Below, piece after piece: positions 1 through 7,286 of a DNA stretch of 49,134 bases. The stretch lies in contig JAIYAB010000190.1 of NCBI GenBank assembly GCA_027489275.1, positions 1 to 49,134 on the forward strand, written 5' to 3'. The translations under genes were made by a program, and so were the position numbers. Position 1 is the stretch's first letter. Every line of letters begins with the position of its first letter. Origin of the DNA: Hyphomicrobiales bacterium (GTDB taxonomy: Bacteria > Pseudomonadota > Alphaproteobacteria > Rhizobiales > Beijerinckiaceae). A model generated the notes under the pieces. It was given only the letters and a program-made list of their open reading frames with translations, was not told the DNA's origin and made no database searches.

Positions 1-236
1 AGCACGGCCCCGGCCAGGGCCTGCGCCGCGCCCGCGCTCGTGAAATCCGCGTCTAGGACCGGGGCATTGCCGATGGCCCGCGCGGTCTCGGCGGCTTCCA
101 GGGCCTCGCCGAAATGGTGGATCACCACCCTGGCGCCGAGCTCGTGAAGGGCGAGCGCGATCGCTCGGCCGATGCCGGAGCTTGCGCCGGTCACGAAGGC
201 CCGCCGACCGGCGAGCGAGAAGCGCCCCGCGTTCAT
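1..236 (-). CDS. SDR family oxidoreductase (partial, N-terminal part)
   Basis: Reading left from the ATG at 236, the frame gives about 78 residues before the window edge. The N-terminus carries the Rossmann nucleotide-binding motif TGASSGIG of classical short-chain dehydrogenases/reductases, at about residues 15-22, so it is an NAD(P)-dependent oxidoreductase. The catalytic Tyr-x-x-x-Lys would lie outside the window. Its ATG overlaps the stop of the upstream GntR gene (ATGA at 233-236), so the two are probably co-transcribed and translationally coupled. With the divergent enolase-superfamily dehydratase it probably oxidises a sugar or acid-sugar intermediate. The substrate is not known. The 3' end is cut by the window, not broken. 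Confidence 0.85.
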   Translation of the reverse strand, partial: MNAGRFSLAGRRAFVTGASSGIGRAIALALHELGARVVIHHFGEALEAAETARAIGNAPVLDADFTSAGAAQALAGAV

Positions 237-997
237 GGCTTGGCCTCGCCCTCGCGCGTGCGGCCCGCCACCTCCAGTGAGGCAATGTCGGCGGCGGCAT
301 AGTGTTTCGCGACGCACCGCTCGGCGCGTTCGGCATCGCCCGCCTCGATTGCCTCGTAGAGCGCCACGTGCCGGTCGATCGTCGCCTGCCAGTCCGCGCT
401 GGTGCGGTTGGCTCTGCACGAGAAGAGTTCGGACACCTCGCGCTGCACCGAGCGCATGCCCTCCATCTGAACACGGATCATGGAATTGCCGGTGGCCATG
501 GCGAGGCCCATGTGGAAGAGCACGTCGGCCTCGGTGAAGGCGGCGGGGACGCCGAGCCCCGTGCGCATCTCGTCGAGCGCGAGCTGCATGGCTGCGAGCC
601 CGGCCTTCTCGCGCCTCTGGGCAGCGAGCCGCGCGATGCCTGTCTCGATCACCCGGCGCATCTCGTTGGCCTCGCGCAGCCGCGTCAGGCTGGAGCGCAC
701 CGCGTAGCCGTAGATCTTTTCCAGCGCGTCGCCGTTCAGCGCCTTGGCGCGGGCCACCTTGCCCTGTTGCGTGAAGATGAGCCCGGCCGAGGTCAGCTGG
801 CGCAACGCCTCGCGGGCGATGGGCTTGGAGACCCCGAACTCCCGGGCGATCTCGCCCTCTGAAGGCAGGGCCTCTCCCGGCGCGATGCGCCCGTCGAAGA
901 GCGCCGCCGCGATGGCGTCCGACACCGTGTCGGCAAGCCGCGAGGGGATTGCCGGCTGCGCTGCAAACACGGACTTGCGGGCGGGTTCGGCGGACAT
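233..997 (-). CDS. GntR family transcriptional regulator, FadR/FCD subfamily
   Basis: The protein is 254 aa when started at the ATG at 997 (MSAEPARKS). The ORF track's longer form begins 20 residues upstream and runs into the operator region, so I prefer the internal start. An N-terminal winged helix-turn-helix (about residues 20-85, with LPSEGEIAREFGVSKPIAREAL) is followed by an all-helical FCD effector domain. Its Asp and His ligands appear in EADVLFHMGL and DRHVALYEAIEAGD. Such regulators usually repress acid-sugar or organic-acid catabolic genes and release DNA on binding a metabolite. It is divergent from the enolase gene at 1151 and coupled by ATGA to the SDR gene downstream. It probably controls both directions through the inverted repeat at 1054-1074. 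Confidence 0.93.
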   Translation of the reverse strand: MSAEPARKSVFAAQPAIPSRLADTVSDAIAAALFDGRIAPGEALPSEGEIAREFGVSKPIAREALRQLTSAGLIFTQQGKVARAKALNGDALEKIYGYAVRSSLTRLREANEMRRVIETGIARLAAQRREKAGLAAMQLALDEMRTGLGVPAAFTEADVLFHMGLAMATGNSMIRVQMEGMRSVQREVSELFSCRANRTSADWQATIDRHVALYEAIEAGDAERAERCVAKHYAAADIASLEVAGRTREGEAKP

Positions 998-1053
998 CGG
1001 GGCTCCGGCTCCAGGGCGAGCGACCCGAAGATGGCACAGCTGCCCACAACCTA

Positions 1054-1074
1054 GCAACTAAGTTTCTCAGTTGC
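1054..1074. promoter_or_regulatory. Inverted repeat, candidate operator of the adjacent GntR regulator
   Basis: Arms GCAACTAAG and CTCAGTTGC are separated by TTT; eight of nine positions are complementary. The repeat lies in the 153-bp divergent intergenic region between the GntR gene (start 997) and the enolase gene (start 1151). A second short palindrome, CAAC-C-GTTG, follows at 1075-1083. Position and symmetry fit a GntR operator; binding is inferred. Confidence 0.6.
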
Positions 1075-1150
1075 CAACCGTTGCTGTTTCCGGCTAGTCC
1101 TTGAGGCCTCGCATCGCCGCAGCGCGGGGGCAGGAGAGGGAGGCCTGGAC

Positions 1151-2293
1151 GTGACAGAGCCGGCACCAGCAGGCGCCGACATCCGCATCACGGACGTCAT
1201 CGCCCATCCGCTCTCCCAGACTTTGGCCAAGCCCACGGTGACCTCCTGGGGCGCCTACACCGACGTCTCGATCTGCCTGGTCGAGGTGCGCACGGACGCC
1301 GGCATCGTCGGCGTGGGCGAAGCGCTCGCCCGCTTCTCGCCCAAGGCCTATGCCGAGCTGATCGAGACCTCGCTGAAGCCTCGCCTCGTCGGCCGGAACC
1401 CCACCGCCATCGCTGCGCTTTGGCAGGACATGCGACGCGCTCTCTCCGGGCGGTCCGGCGGCATGCTGTTCGAGGCCATTGCGGGCGTCGACATCGCGCT
1501 GTGGGACATCCTCGGCAAGGTCGCGAACATGCCGGTCCACCGCCTCCTCGGCGGCATGGGCCGCAGCGAGGTGCCTGTCTATGCGGCGTCCGTGAACTGG
1601 GGCAGCGACGCGGCCATGGAGGCTGAACTCGAGCGCTATCTCGAGGCCGGCTTCCCGCGCATCAAGGTGAAGATGGCCCACTCCGTGAAGGACGCCTGCC
1701 GGCGCATCGCGCTTCTGCGCAGGCGCGCCGGTGACTCGGTCGATCTCTGCGTCGACGCGAACTGGGCCTATGCGCTCGAGGAAGCCGTCGAGGTTGGCCG
1801 CGCGCTGACGGCAAACGGATACTTCTGGTTCGAGGAGCCGCTGCGCCCCGAGGACGAGGACGGCTATGTGGAGTTGCGCAAGCGCTGCGACACACCGCTC
1901 GCGGCCGGCGAGAGCAACTACACGCTCGACCAGGCGATGCGTCTGGTCCAGAGCCGGACGCTGTCCTTCCTGCAGCCCGACGTGGCACGCGCGGGGGGCA
2001 TTTCCGAGACGCGCCGCATGGCCGAGTTCGCCGCCGCCCACGACGTGCGCTACGCGCCTCATGTCGGCATGTCCGGCATCGTCTGCGAGACGGCGAGCAT
2101 CCATCTCGCCGCAGCCATGCCGAACGTGAAAGCCATGGAATGCGAGACCGATGGCAGCCCCTTCAAGTGCTGGCTCACCGGGGCAGCGCCCGGCATCGAG
2201 CGCCAGAAGAACGGCATGTTCCAGGTACCCACGGGGCCGGGGCTCGGCATCGAGATCGACTGGGACGCCGTGAAGCGTCTGCGAGTCCAGTGA
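1151..2293 (+). CDS. Mandelate racemase/muconate lactonizing enzyme family protein (acid-sugar dehydratase-like)
   Basis: A 380-aa enolase-superfamily enzyme with the usual capping domain plus (beta/alpha)7-beta barrel. Visible active-site elements are the KxK motif (K172, K174 in RIKVKM), metal ligands D202 (VDAN), E228 (FEEPL) and E254 (AGES), D277 (QPDVARAGG) and H304 (APHVG). KxK plus a barrel-end His is the mandelate racemase arrangement, so it should abstract a proton alpha to a carboxylate, by dehydration or epimerisation of an acid sugar. The substrate cannot be told. The start is GTG 1151, behind AGGAGAGGGAGG with 7 nt spacing. The next gene begins 14 nt downstream. Divergent GntR and SDR genes suggest one acid-sugar catabolic unit. 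Confidence 0.92.
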   Translation: MTEPAPAGADIRITDVIAHPLSQTLAKPTVTSWGAYTDVSICLVEVRTDAGIVGVGEALARFSPKAYAELIETSLKPRLVGRNPTAIAALWQDMRRALSGRSGGMLFEAIAGVDIALWDILGKVANMPVHRLLGGMGRSEVPVYAASVNWGSDAAMEAELERYLEAGFPRIKVKMAHSVKDACRRIALLRRRAGDSVDLCVDANWAYALEEAVEVGRALTANGYFWFEEPLRPEDEDGYVELRKRCDTPLAAGESNYTLDQAMRLVQSRTLSFLQPDVARAGGISETRRMAEFAAAHDVRYAPHVGMSGIVCETASIHLAAAMPNVKAMECETDGSPFKCWLTGAAPGIERQKNGMFQVPTGPGLGIEIDWDAVKRLRVQ

Positions 2294-2307
2294 GGGGAGG
2301 GCGTACG

Positions 2308-3222
2308 GTGACCACCGACAATCCGGCGATGGCCGAGGCGCTGCGCCTGGCGCTGCTGCGGGCCAATCCCGACCTGAGCCGCTTCGACCCCCTGCCGCGC
2401 ATCATCTCGCATGACGATTTCTCGCGGGGGTTCTGCGGCTGGTCCCAGCTCGTCGGCAACTACGAGGACGATCTCGATGGCATGCTGCCGGGCTACGCCC
2501 AGCACACCAGCGCGATGCTCTCCACGCTCGCCCACTGGGAGGCGGGCTCGCACGGCGGCATGGACTCTTCCTATGCCCTCAAGCTCGCCTCGCGGCCGAA
2601 AGCCGGCGCGCAGAACGTCACCATCAAGCGCCACACCTTCCGCAAGCGCGGGCCGATCCGCTTCGAGGCCTATGTCACCTTCAAGCCCGAGGCCAACGAG
2701 TTGAACCTCAGCGAAACCGACGTCCGCGCCTTCGGCATCGCCTTCGACCTCCAGGGCGGCGACCGCGACGCCGCCAACGAGAGGGTGATGCCGCATCTGC
2801 GTTTTCTCAACGCCGAGAACGGCAATCACGTCCAGAAGTGGCAATTCAAGACCGAGACCACGCCCTTCAAGACGTTCGGCGGTGCCCGGTCGCCGGAAGC
2901 GGCCAAGACCGTGAGCCATTATCACCTGTCGTCCGAAGGCTGGCGCGACCTGCCCGACGGCGCCCAGCGGCTCTGCTACAACGAAATCCCGACCAAGGTG
3001 AACTGGACCTATCTCTGCCTCGACTTCGACCTCGAGACGATGAAGGCCACGGGCTTTCGCTGCAACGACCGCGTGTTCGACATGTCGGGCTACGACTCGA
3101 TCCGCATCAAGGCGATGAAGAACCTGTGGTGCATGCTGAACTTCCTGTTCTTCGTCGAGACGGACTCGGACAAGCGGGCTTTCCTGTACATCGACTCGGT
3201 GTGCATCTCGGGGGACTTCTGA
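2308..3222 (+). CDS. Conserved hypothetical protein, possibly DUF6772-like
   Basis: A 304-aa soluble protein without signal peptide or membrane segment. I start it at GTG 2308, 14 nt after the enolase stop, behind AGGGGAGG; the ORF track's 2140 start lies inside the enolase gene. The opening pattern (PLPRIISHDDFSRGF, CGW) and the ending LYIDSVCIS resemble, from memory, an uncharacterised family I know as DUF6772; that assignment is tentative. The sequence is rich in short beta-strand-like runs and aromatics, which would suit a beta-sandwich or carbohydrate-binding fold, but this is a guess. It overlaps the next gene by one base (TGATG) and is certainly in the enolase operon. Confidence 0.8.
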   Translation: MTTDNPAMAEALRLALLRANPDLSRFDPLPRIISHDDFSRGFCGWSQLVGNYEDDLDGMLPGYAQHTSAMLSTLAHWEAGSHGGMDSSYALKLASRPKAGAQNVTIKRHTFRKRGPIRFEAYVTFKPEANELNLSETDVRAFGIAFDLQGGDRDAANERVMPHLRFLNAENGNHVQKWQFKTETTPFKTFGGARSPEAAKTVSHYHLSSEGWRDLPDGAQRLCYNEIPTKVNWTYLCLDFDLETMKATGFRCNDRVFDMSGYDSIRIKAMKNLWCMLNFLFFVETDSDKRAFLYIDSVCISGDF

Positions 3223-3557
3223 TGCTGCCCGAGAACATCACAGCCATCGTCGCCCGCAACGAGCGCTGGACGGGCGAAGCCGCCAGCGAGCCCTACGAAG
3301 CCGGTTGGGCGCGGGAGGCGGTCATCTTCGTCCGCGCCCTGAAAGACCCCAAGGGTCCCCAGCCCCAGATCCACGCCGAGATCTCCCCCGACGGCATGCG
3401 CTGGCTCCCCGAGGGCACGGTTGCGGTCATGCCCACCACCCGTGATGGCATCGCTGTCTTGCGCGTGAAGCATTTCGGAAACTGGCTTCGGGTGACTGCG
3501 CGGTTCGCGGAGGGCTCCGAATCCACGGTGCTGGTGACGCTCCACGCCAAGGCCTGA
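3222..3557 (+). CDS. Small hypothetical protein, partner of the preceding gene
   Basis: An 111-aa protein starting at ATG 3222, which overlaps the preceding stop as TGATG; this overlap decides the start against the longer 2838 frame. There is no signal peptide, membrane helix or recognisable catalytic motif. The pattern AVIFVRALKDP, EISPDGMRW and FGNWLRVTARF suggests an all-beta fold. Because it is translationally coupled to the 304-aa protein, the two may act as a pair. Function is unknown. Confidence 0.75.
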   Translation: MLPENITAIVARNERWTGEAASEPYEAGWAREAVIFVRALKDPKGPQPQIHAEISPDGMRWLPEGTVAVMPTTRDGIAVLRVKHFGNWLRVTARFAEGSESTVLVTLHAKA

Positions 3558-3571
3558 CGCTGCACTTGCGT

Positions 3572-3598
3572 GGATGCCATCGCTTGGCCCCGGCATCC
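3572..3598 (+). terminator. Weak stem-loop after the enolase operon
   Basis: GGATGCC and GGCATCC form a perfect 7-bp stem with a 13-nt loop, starting 14 nt after the stop of the small hypothetical gene. There is no clear T-tract. It could end the enolase operon, but the call rests on symmetry and position only. Confidence 0.3.
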
Positions 3599-3697
3599 CT
3601 GTCAAAGTGTGACAAATGGGGGGCAAATAAAGTCACAATATTTCTCAGTCTGTGATAATTTAGCCTGTGATCTGGATTTCGAGAACAGGAGATAGAA

Positions 3698-4063
3698 ATG
3701 GAAATTACTTCGATACTTAAGGGCGATTCATTGAAGCGGCTGCTGCAGGGCCTCGCTCTCGGCGTCGCCTTGACGATGATCGTTGGCTTCAACTGGGGCG
3801 GGTGGATGCTCGGTTCGAGTTCACACGAGCTCGCACAGTCGACGGCCAGTGCTGCCGTGGTCAAGGCGCTGGTTCCGATCTGCGTCGCGCAGTTCAAGCA
3901 GGCGTCCGATTCTCCCGCCAGGCTGGTTGAGCTCAAGAAGGCCAGCAGCTGGGATCAGAGCGGCTACATCGAGAAGGGCGGATGGTCGGCCATGCCGGGA
4001 AGCACGACGAACGTGTCCGGCGTAGCGCAGGCTTGCGCCACTGCCTTGCGCGACATGACCTGA
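3698..4063 (+). CDS. Small single-span membrane protein, hypothetical
   Basis: A 121-aa protein. After a short polar N-terminus (MEITSILKGDSLKR) comes one hydrophobic segment at about residues 16-38, then an Ala/Ser-rich soluble domain with two Cys and the stretch GGWSAMPGS. The start ATG at 3698 follows AGGAG with good spacing. I recognise it only as the sort of short single-TM conserved hypothetical seen in Rhizobiales genomes. The soluble part probably faces the periplasm. It is separated from the enolase operon by about 140 bp with locally lower G+C (around 3620-3670), so it probably has its own promoter. Confidence 0.7.
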   Translation: MEITSILKGDSLKRLLQGLALGVALTMIVGFNWGGWMLGSSSHELAQSTASAAVVKALVPICVAQFKQASDSPARLVELKKASSWDQSGYIEKGGWSAMPGSTTNVSGVAQACATALRDMT

Positions 4064-4117
4064 GCCGAAGGTTCGGCCGCCTGCCGCGGGGGCAATCACC
4101 GAGGTCGACGCCGGCCA

Positions 4118-4213
4118 TCAGCGTTCGCGTGCCCGGGAAGCACTGTCCGGGCACGACTTGCCTTCGTTGAGATACGCACGACGGATCTTGGCCATCGTCT
4201 CCACAACCAGCAT
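4118..4213 (-). pseudogene. Remnant of IS21-family transposase istA (5' end only)
   Basis: Reading left from ATG 4213, the first residues are MLVVETMAKIRRAYLNEGKS. This closely resembles the N-terminus of IstA transposases of IS21-family elements (METIxKIRRAYFxxGKSIK). Homology stops after GKS, the frame then runs into non-matching sequence and ends at a TGA after 31 residues. No istB or second terminus is seen, so this is a decayed scar of an insertion. The match is from memory of the family pattern. Confidence 0.5.
4128..4155. terminator. Stem-loop downstream of the 121-aa membrane protein gene
   Basis: CGTGCCCGG and CCGGGCACG form a perfect 9-bp stem around a 10-nt loop, about 65 bp after the stop at 4063. 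There is no clean T-run (ACTTGCCTTCGTT follows). It may end transcription, or be a by-product of the IS scar it overlaps. Confidence 0.35.
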
Positions 4214-4504
4214 CCTGAACTCGCATTCGATCAACCCGGAGGCACTGTGGACCCATCATCGGGGGGGGCCGTTTGGACGCCGATCACCCCGAATACGGGG
4301 TCCGTGTTCCACTGCTGTCTTTACCTGTCGCGTGCCTTTGCCCAGTTGCCGGAGTCCGGCGTCTCGATCGCCGGGAACAGGGTCAGGATCGATTGGCCAG
4401 GCTCGGGGCCATCGCAAGGCCAAGCGTTCTCATGGACGGGACGGATATCTGACCGGGTTCCGCGGATGCCGCCGGGCGCGGCGCCTGCGTTTCGCCGGCA
4501 GAAC

Positions 4505-6091
4505 TCAATCCTTCCGGATCCAGTACAGCATCACGGAGTTGTCTGCCCGCAGGGCGACCTTCAGAGTTTTTGCCACTCCCCATGCCAGCGCCTGCTGATG
4601 CAGGGGGATGAAACCGTAATCGTCGATGGCGATCCGGTAGGCGTCCTTGATCAGCCGATCGCGCTTCGCGGTGTCCACCTCGAAGAGGATCTTGTCGGTG
4701 AGGGCGTCGAGCGTCTTGTTGCAATAGTTGCCGAGATTCGACTCGCCGCGCGACGATGCGGCGTCGTCCCTGCAGCCCATGATGTCGTAGAGAACGTTGT
4801 GACTGTCGAGGGCGGCGGGCGTCCAGCCGAGCATGAAGAAGGACGTGCGGTAGCCGCCCGACTTGAGGACCTTCGCGAAGTATTGCGCCTTCGGCTGCGC
4901 GTTCAGGACGACCCGGACCCCGATGCGGGCCAGCATCCCCACGACCGCCTGGCAGATCTGCTCGTCATTGACGTAGCGATCGTTGGGACAGTCCATGCCG
5001 ACCCTGAAGCCGTTCGGATAGCCGGCTTCGGCGAGCAGCGCCTTCGCCTCTTCGAGATCGGGCTTGGGTCGCGTGAAGTCCTTCGACAACGGGAACAACT
5101 CGGGCGCGATCATCAGCGCCGACGGCGTCGACAAGCCGCGCATGATGCGGCTCCTGATCGCCTCGACATCGATCGCCCTGTAGAAGGCCTTGCGAACCCG
5201 CACGTCCTTGAAGGGGTTCTTTCCCTTCACGTCGGATTCGAGCAGTTCGTCCCGCGACTGGTCGAAGCCGAGGAAGATGGTCCGCAGTTCCGGGCCGGTC
5301 AGCACCTTCGCCTGCTGTGATGCGTTGACGCGCGGAATGTCCTGGACGGGGACAGGCTCGATGATGTCGACTTCGCCCGACAGCAGGGCCGCGACGCGGG
5401 TCGCATCGGACCCGATCGGCGTAAAGACGACCTCTGTCAGGTTGTGCTCCGGTTTGCCCCACCACTCGGGACGCGGCTTGAACACCGTCTTGACGCCGGG
5501 TTGGTGGCTCTCGATCCTGAACGGGCCCGTGCCGTTTGCGTTCAGGGCGGCGAAGCCGGGCGTCGCAGCCGACGCCGGCGTGGGGGCGATGGCCCCGTTC
5601 GCCTCGGCCCACCTCCGGGACATGATGTACCACGTGTCCCACTGGGCGATCAGGATGGGATTGGGCGCCTTCAGGACGACGTCCACGGTGTGGTCGTCCA
5701 CCTTCGTGAACATCGCGTCGTTGGGGATGCGGGTGCCGAAATTGGATCCGTCGGCGCGCACCCGCGCCGCTGAGAAGAGCACGTCGTCGGCGGTGAAGGC
5801 CTCGCCGTTTGCGAAGGTCACGCCCTTGCGCAGGTGGAACCGCCAGCGCGTCGGCTCCACGATCTCCCACCGCTCGGCGAGCCCCGGGATGATCGCCAGG
5901 TTCTTGTCGCGCCGGGTCAGGCCCTCGTAGACGTTGCCCAGATGCGCGATCGCCGTGACTTCGGTCAGGGTATAGGGGTCGAGCGACTTGAGGTCGCCCT
6001 TGTTCGCATAGCGCAACGTCTTGGCGGAGGCCTCGGCGCCCACGAGGGCGAGACCTGCCACGACGACCCGGATGAGGCGAAAGAAGACCAT
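4505..6091 (-). CDS. ABC transporter substrate-binding protein, family 5 (peptide/opine/nickel type)
   Basis: A 528-aa periplasmic binding protein of the SBP_bac_5 (DppA/OppA) family. It has an N-terminal Sec signal peptide (FFRLIRVVVAGLALVGAEASA), the typical opening LRYANKGDLKSLDPY, then VYEGLTRRD, WRFHLRKGVTFANGEAFTADDV and GTGPFRI. Family members bind short peptides, opines, glycosides or metal chelates and deliver them to an Opp-type permease. The ATG at 6091 is chosen because AGAGAGG sits 9 nt upstream; the ORF track's 6100 start would leave no spacer. No permease or ATPase genes adjoin, so it is an orphan binding protein or shares a permease encoded elsewhere, conceivably the Opp-type system at 11-15 kb. 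Its start faces the divergent DUF4239 gene. Confidence 0.92.
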   Translation of the reverse strand: MVFFRLIRVVVAGLALVGAEASAKTLRYANKGDLKSLDPYTLTEVTAIAHLGNVYEGLTRRDKNLAIIPGLAERWEIVEPTRWRFHLRKGVTFANGEAFTADDVLFSAARVRADGSNFGTRIPNDAMFTKVDDHTVDVVLKAPNPILIAQWDTWYIMSRRWAEANGAIAPTPASAATPGFAALNANGTGPFRIESHQPGVKTVFKPRPEWWGKPEHNLTEVVFTPIGSDATRVAALLSGEVDIIEPVPVQDIPRVNASQQAKVLTGPELRTIFLGFDQSRDELLESDVKGKNPFKDVRVRKAFYRAIDVEAIRSRIMRGLSTPSALMIAPELFPLSKDFTRPKPDLEEAKALLAEAGYPNGFRVGMDCPNDRYVNDEQICQAVVGMLARIGVRVVLNAQPKAQYFAKVLKSGGYRTSFFMLGWTPAALDSHNVLYDIMGCRDDAASSRGESNLGNYCNKTLDALTDKILFEVDTAKRDRLIKDAYRIAIDDYGFIPLHQQALAWGVAKTLKVALRADNSVMLYWIRKD

Positions 6092-6376
6092 GACAACCAT
6101 CCTCTCTGCGGCATCAATGTCCCGACAGGATTGACAAACCCGTTAATGGGATGGCTTCGCCGTGGAGCATTGTCCTCGGATTGCGTTGCGATCGCGCCCC
6201 GAATGGCCGGGTTCTGCGCCACGCCCCACGGCCGATCATGCCGGCCCGGGGCCGCTCCATGGGCCTTCGCGCGGGGGTCGACCGCGCGCCCGTGATCGAT
6301 CAACCTATGGTTGCCAACACTGATGCGTCCCGAAAGGGAGCCGGCCGTTGGAGAGGGCTGAGCGCGGGGGAATGCA

Positions 6377-7174
6377 ATGCGGGTGGACTGGTTCATGAGC
6401 GTCGTCGGGCACTGGCCTGACGGCCTGATCCTTCTCGCAGGAGCCGCCACGACGGCTGTGACGTCGATAGTCGTCGCTTCCGTCGCCCGTCGCACCATCT
6501 TCATGCCGGCCCAGGACCGTATCAACGAGCACGCGAAGCTCGCCGACATCGTCCACAGCAGCCTTCTCGCCTTTGCCGTTTTCGTCCTCGCCCTCGTCCT
6601 CACCGATGTGAGGGCGAACATGGGCAAGGCCGACGACACCGTCCTGCGTGAGGCGTCGACCCTGTCGCGCCTCGATCGGGAGCTTGAACTGATCGGCGGG
6701 GCGGCCGCCACCGCGGAACGCAAGCGGCTGCGCGACTACGTGTCGGAGATCGTGACACTGGAGTGGCCGTCCCTCGGCAAGGCTGGGCCCGCGCTGTCCA
6801 GCGACGTGACGACGACGATGACGTCCCTTATCGTCGGGGTCCGCGCCATCGTCGCTGCGAACCCGGGCACGGGCGGCACTTTGGTCGCGCTTCTCGACAA
6901 GCTCGACGACCTTCGCCAGACAAGGCTGGAGAGCGCGACACGGACGGTGCCTGCCATCTTCTGGTGGTTGATCGGCGTGTTCCTCCTCGGAGCGATGGTG
7001 CTCAACGGACGCCATCCGATCGATAAGGCGAGCATCTCCCTGATCACGCTCCACATGGCGGCGATCGGGCTCGTCATTGCTTTCATCGTGGTGATGGACG
7101 AGCCGTTCCGCGGCGAGTCGAGCATCCACCCGACACCCATCCTCCACGCCCTCGGGCACCTGCCGGCCCGATGA
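6377..7174 (+). CDS. DUF4239 / bestrophin-like membrane protein
   Basis: A 265-aa protein with a hydrophobic segment near the N-terminus (about residues 17-36), a second at about 62-77, a soluble central region of about 110 residues, and two C-terminal hydrophobic segments (about 194-211 and 222-241). The closing pattern VVMDEPFRGESSI is characteristic of the DUF4239 family, now often annotated as bestrophin-like. By analogy it may form an anion channel, but no function is established for this member. The start ATG 6377 follows a GGGGG stretch. It is divergent from the binding protein at 6091, and the 285-bp region between contains the short palindrome CAACC-TAT-GGTTG at 6301-6313. It converges on the ABC permease downstream. 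Confidence 0.8.
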   Translation: MRVDWFMSVVGHWPDGLILLAGAATTAVTSIVVASVARRTIFMPAQDRINEHAKLADIVHSSLLAFAVFVLALVLTDVRANMGKADDTVLREASTLSRLDRELELIGGAAATAERKRLRDYVSEIVTLEWPSLGKAGPALSSDVTTTMTSLIVGVRAIVAANPGTGGTLVALLDKLDDLRQTRLESATRTVPAIFWWLIGVFLLGAMVLNGRHPIDKASISLITLHMAAIGLVIAFIVVMDEPFRGESSIHPTPILHALGHLPAR

Positions 7175-7286
7175 TGCTCCTGGGAGGGGCGACTGCCGTT
7201 CACGCCTGCAGCGGGGCGGCCTGACCCGCCGAAGGCGTCTTCCTCATGGCATCGGCGCGCCGCACGGGTCCTGCCTCCGGTGCGGA

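Larger units (their letters stand above)
4064..4504. other. 441-bp gene-free stretch with IS21 remnant
   Basis: This lies between two convergent genes. It holds the istA fragment and hairpin described separately, a run of eight or nine G around 4260 and a small CCCCG-AATA-CGGGG repeat at 4287-4300. I see no intact gene. The ORF-track lines here are shadows or extend from the neighbouring transporter gene. Confidence 0.6.

Noticed and set aside
3610-3670. CRP-like TGTGA/TCACA half-sites before the 121-aa protein
   Set aside because: The half-sites have the wrong order or spacing for a CRP site (TGTGA-N6-TCACA).
6131-6153. Consensus-like -35 box TTGACA upstream of the DUF4239 gene
   Set aside because: No acceptable -10 box 16-18 bp downstream on that strand, and it is about 240 bp from the start codon.
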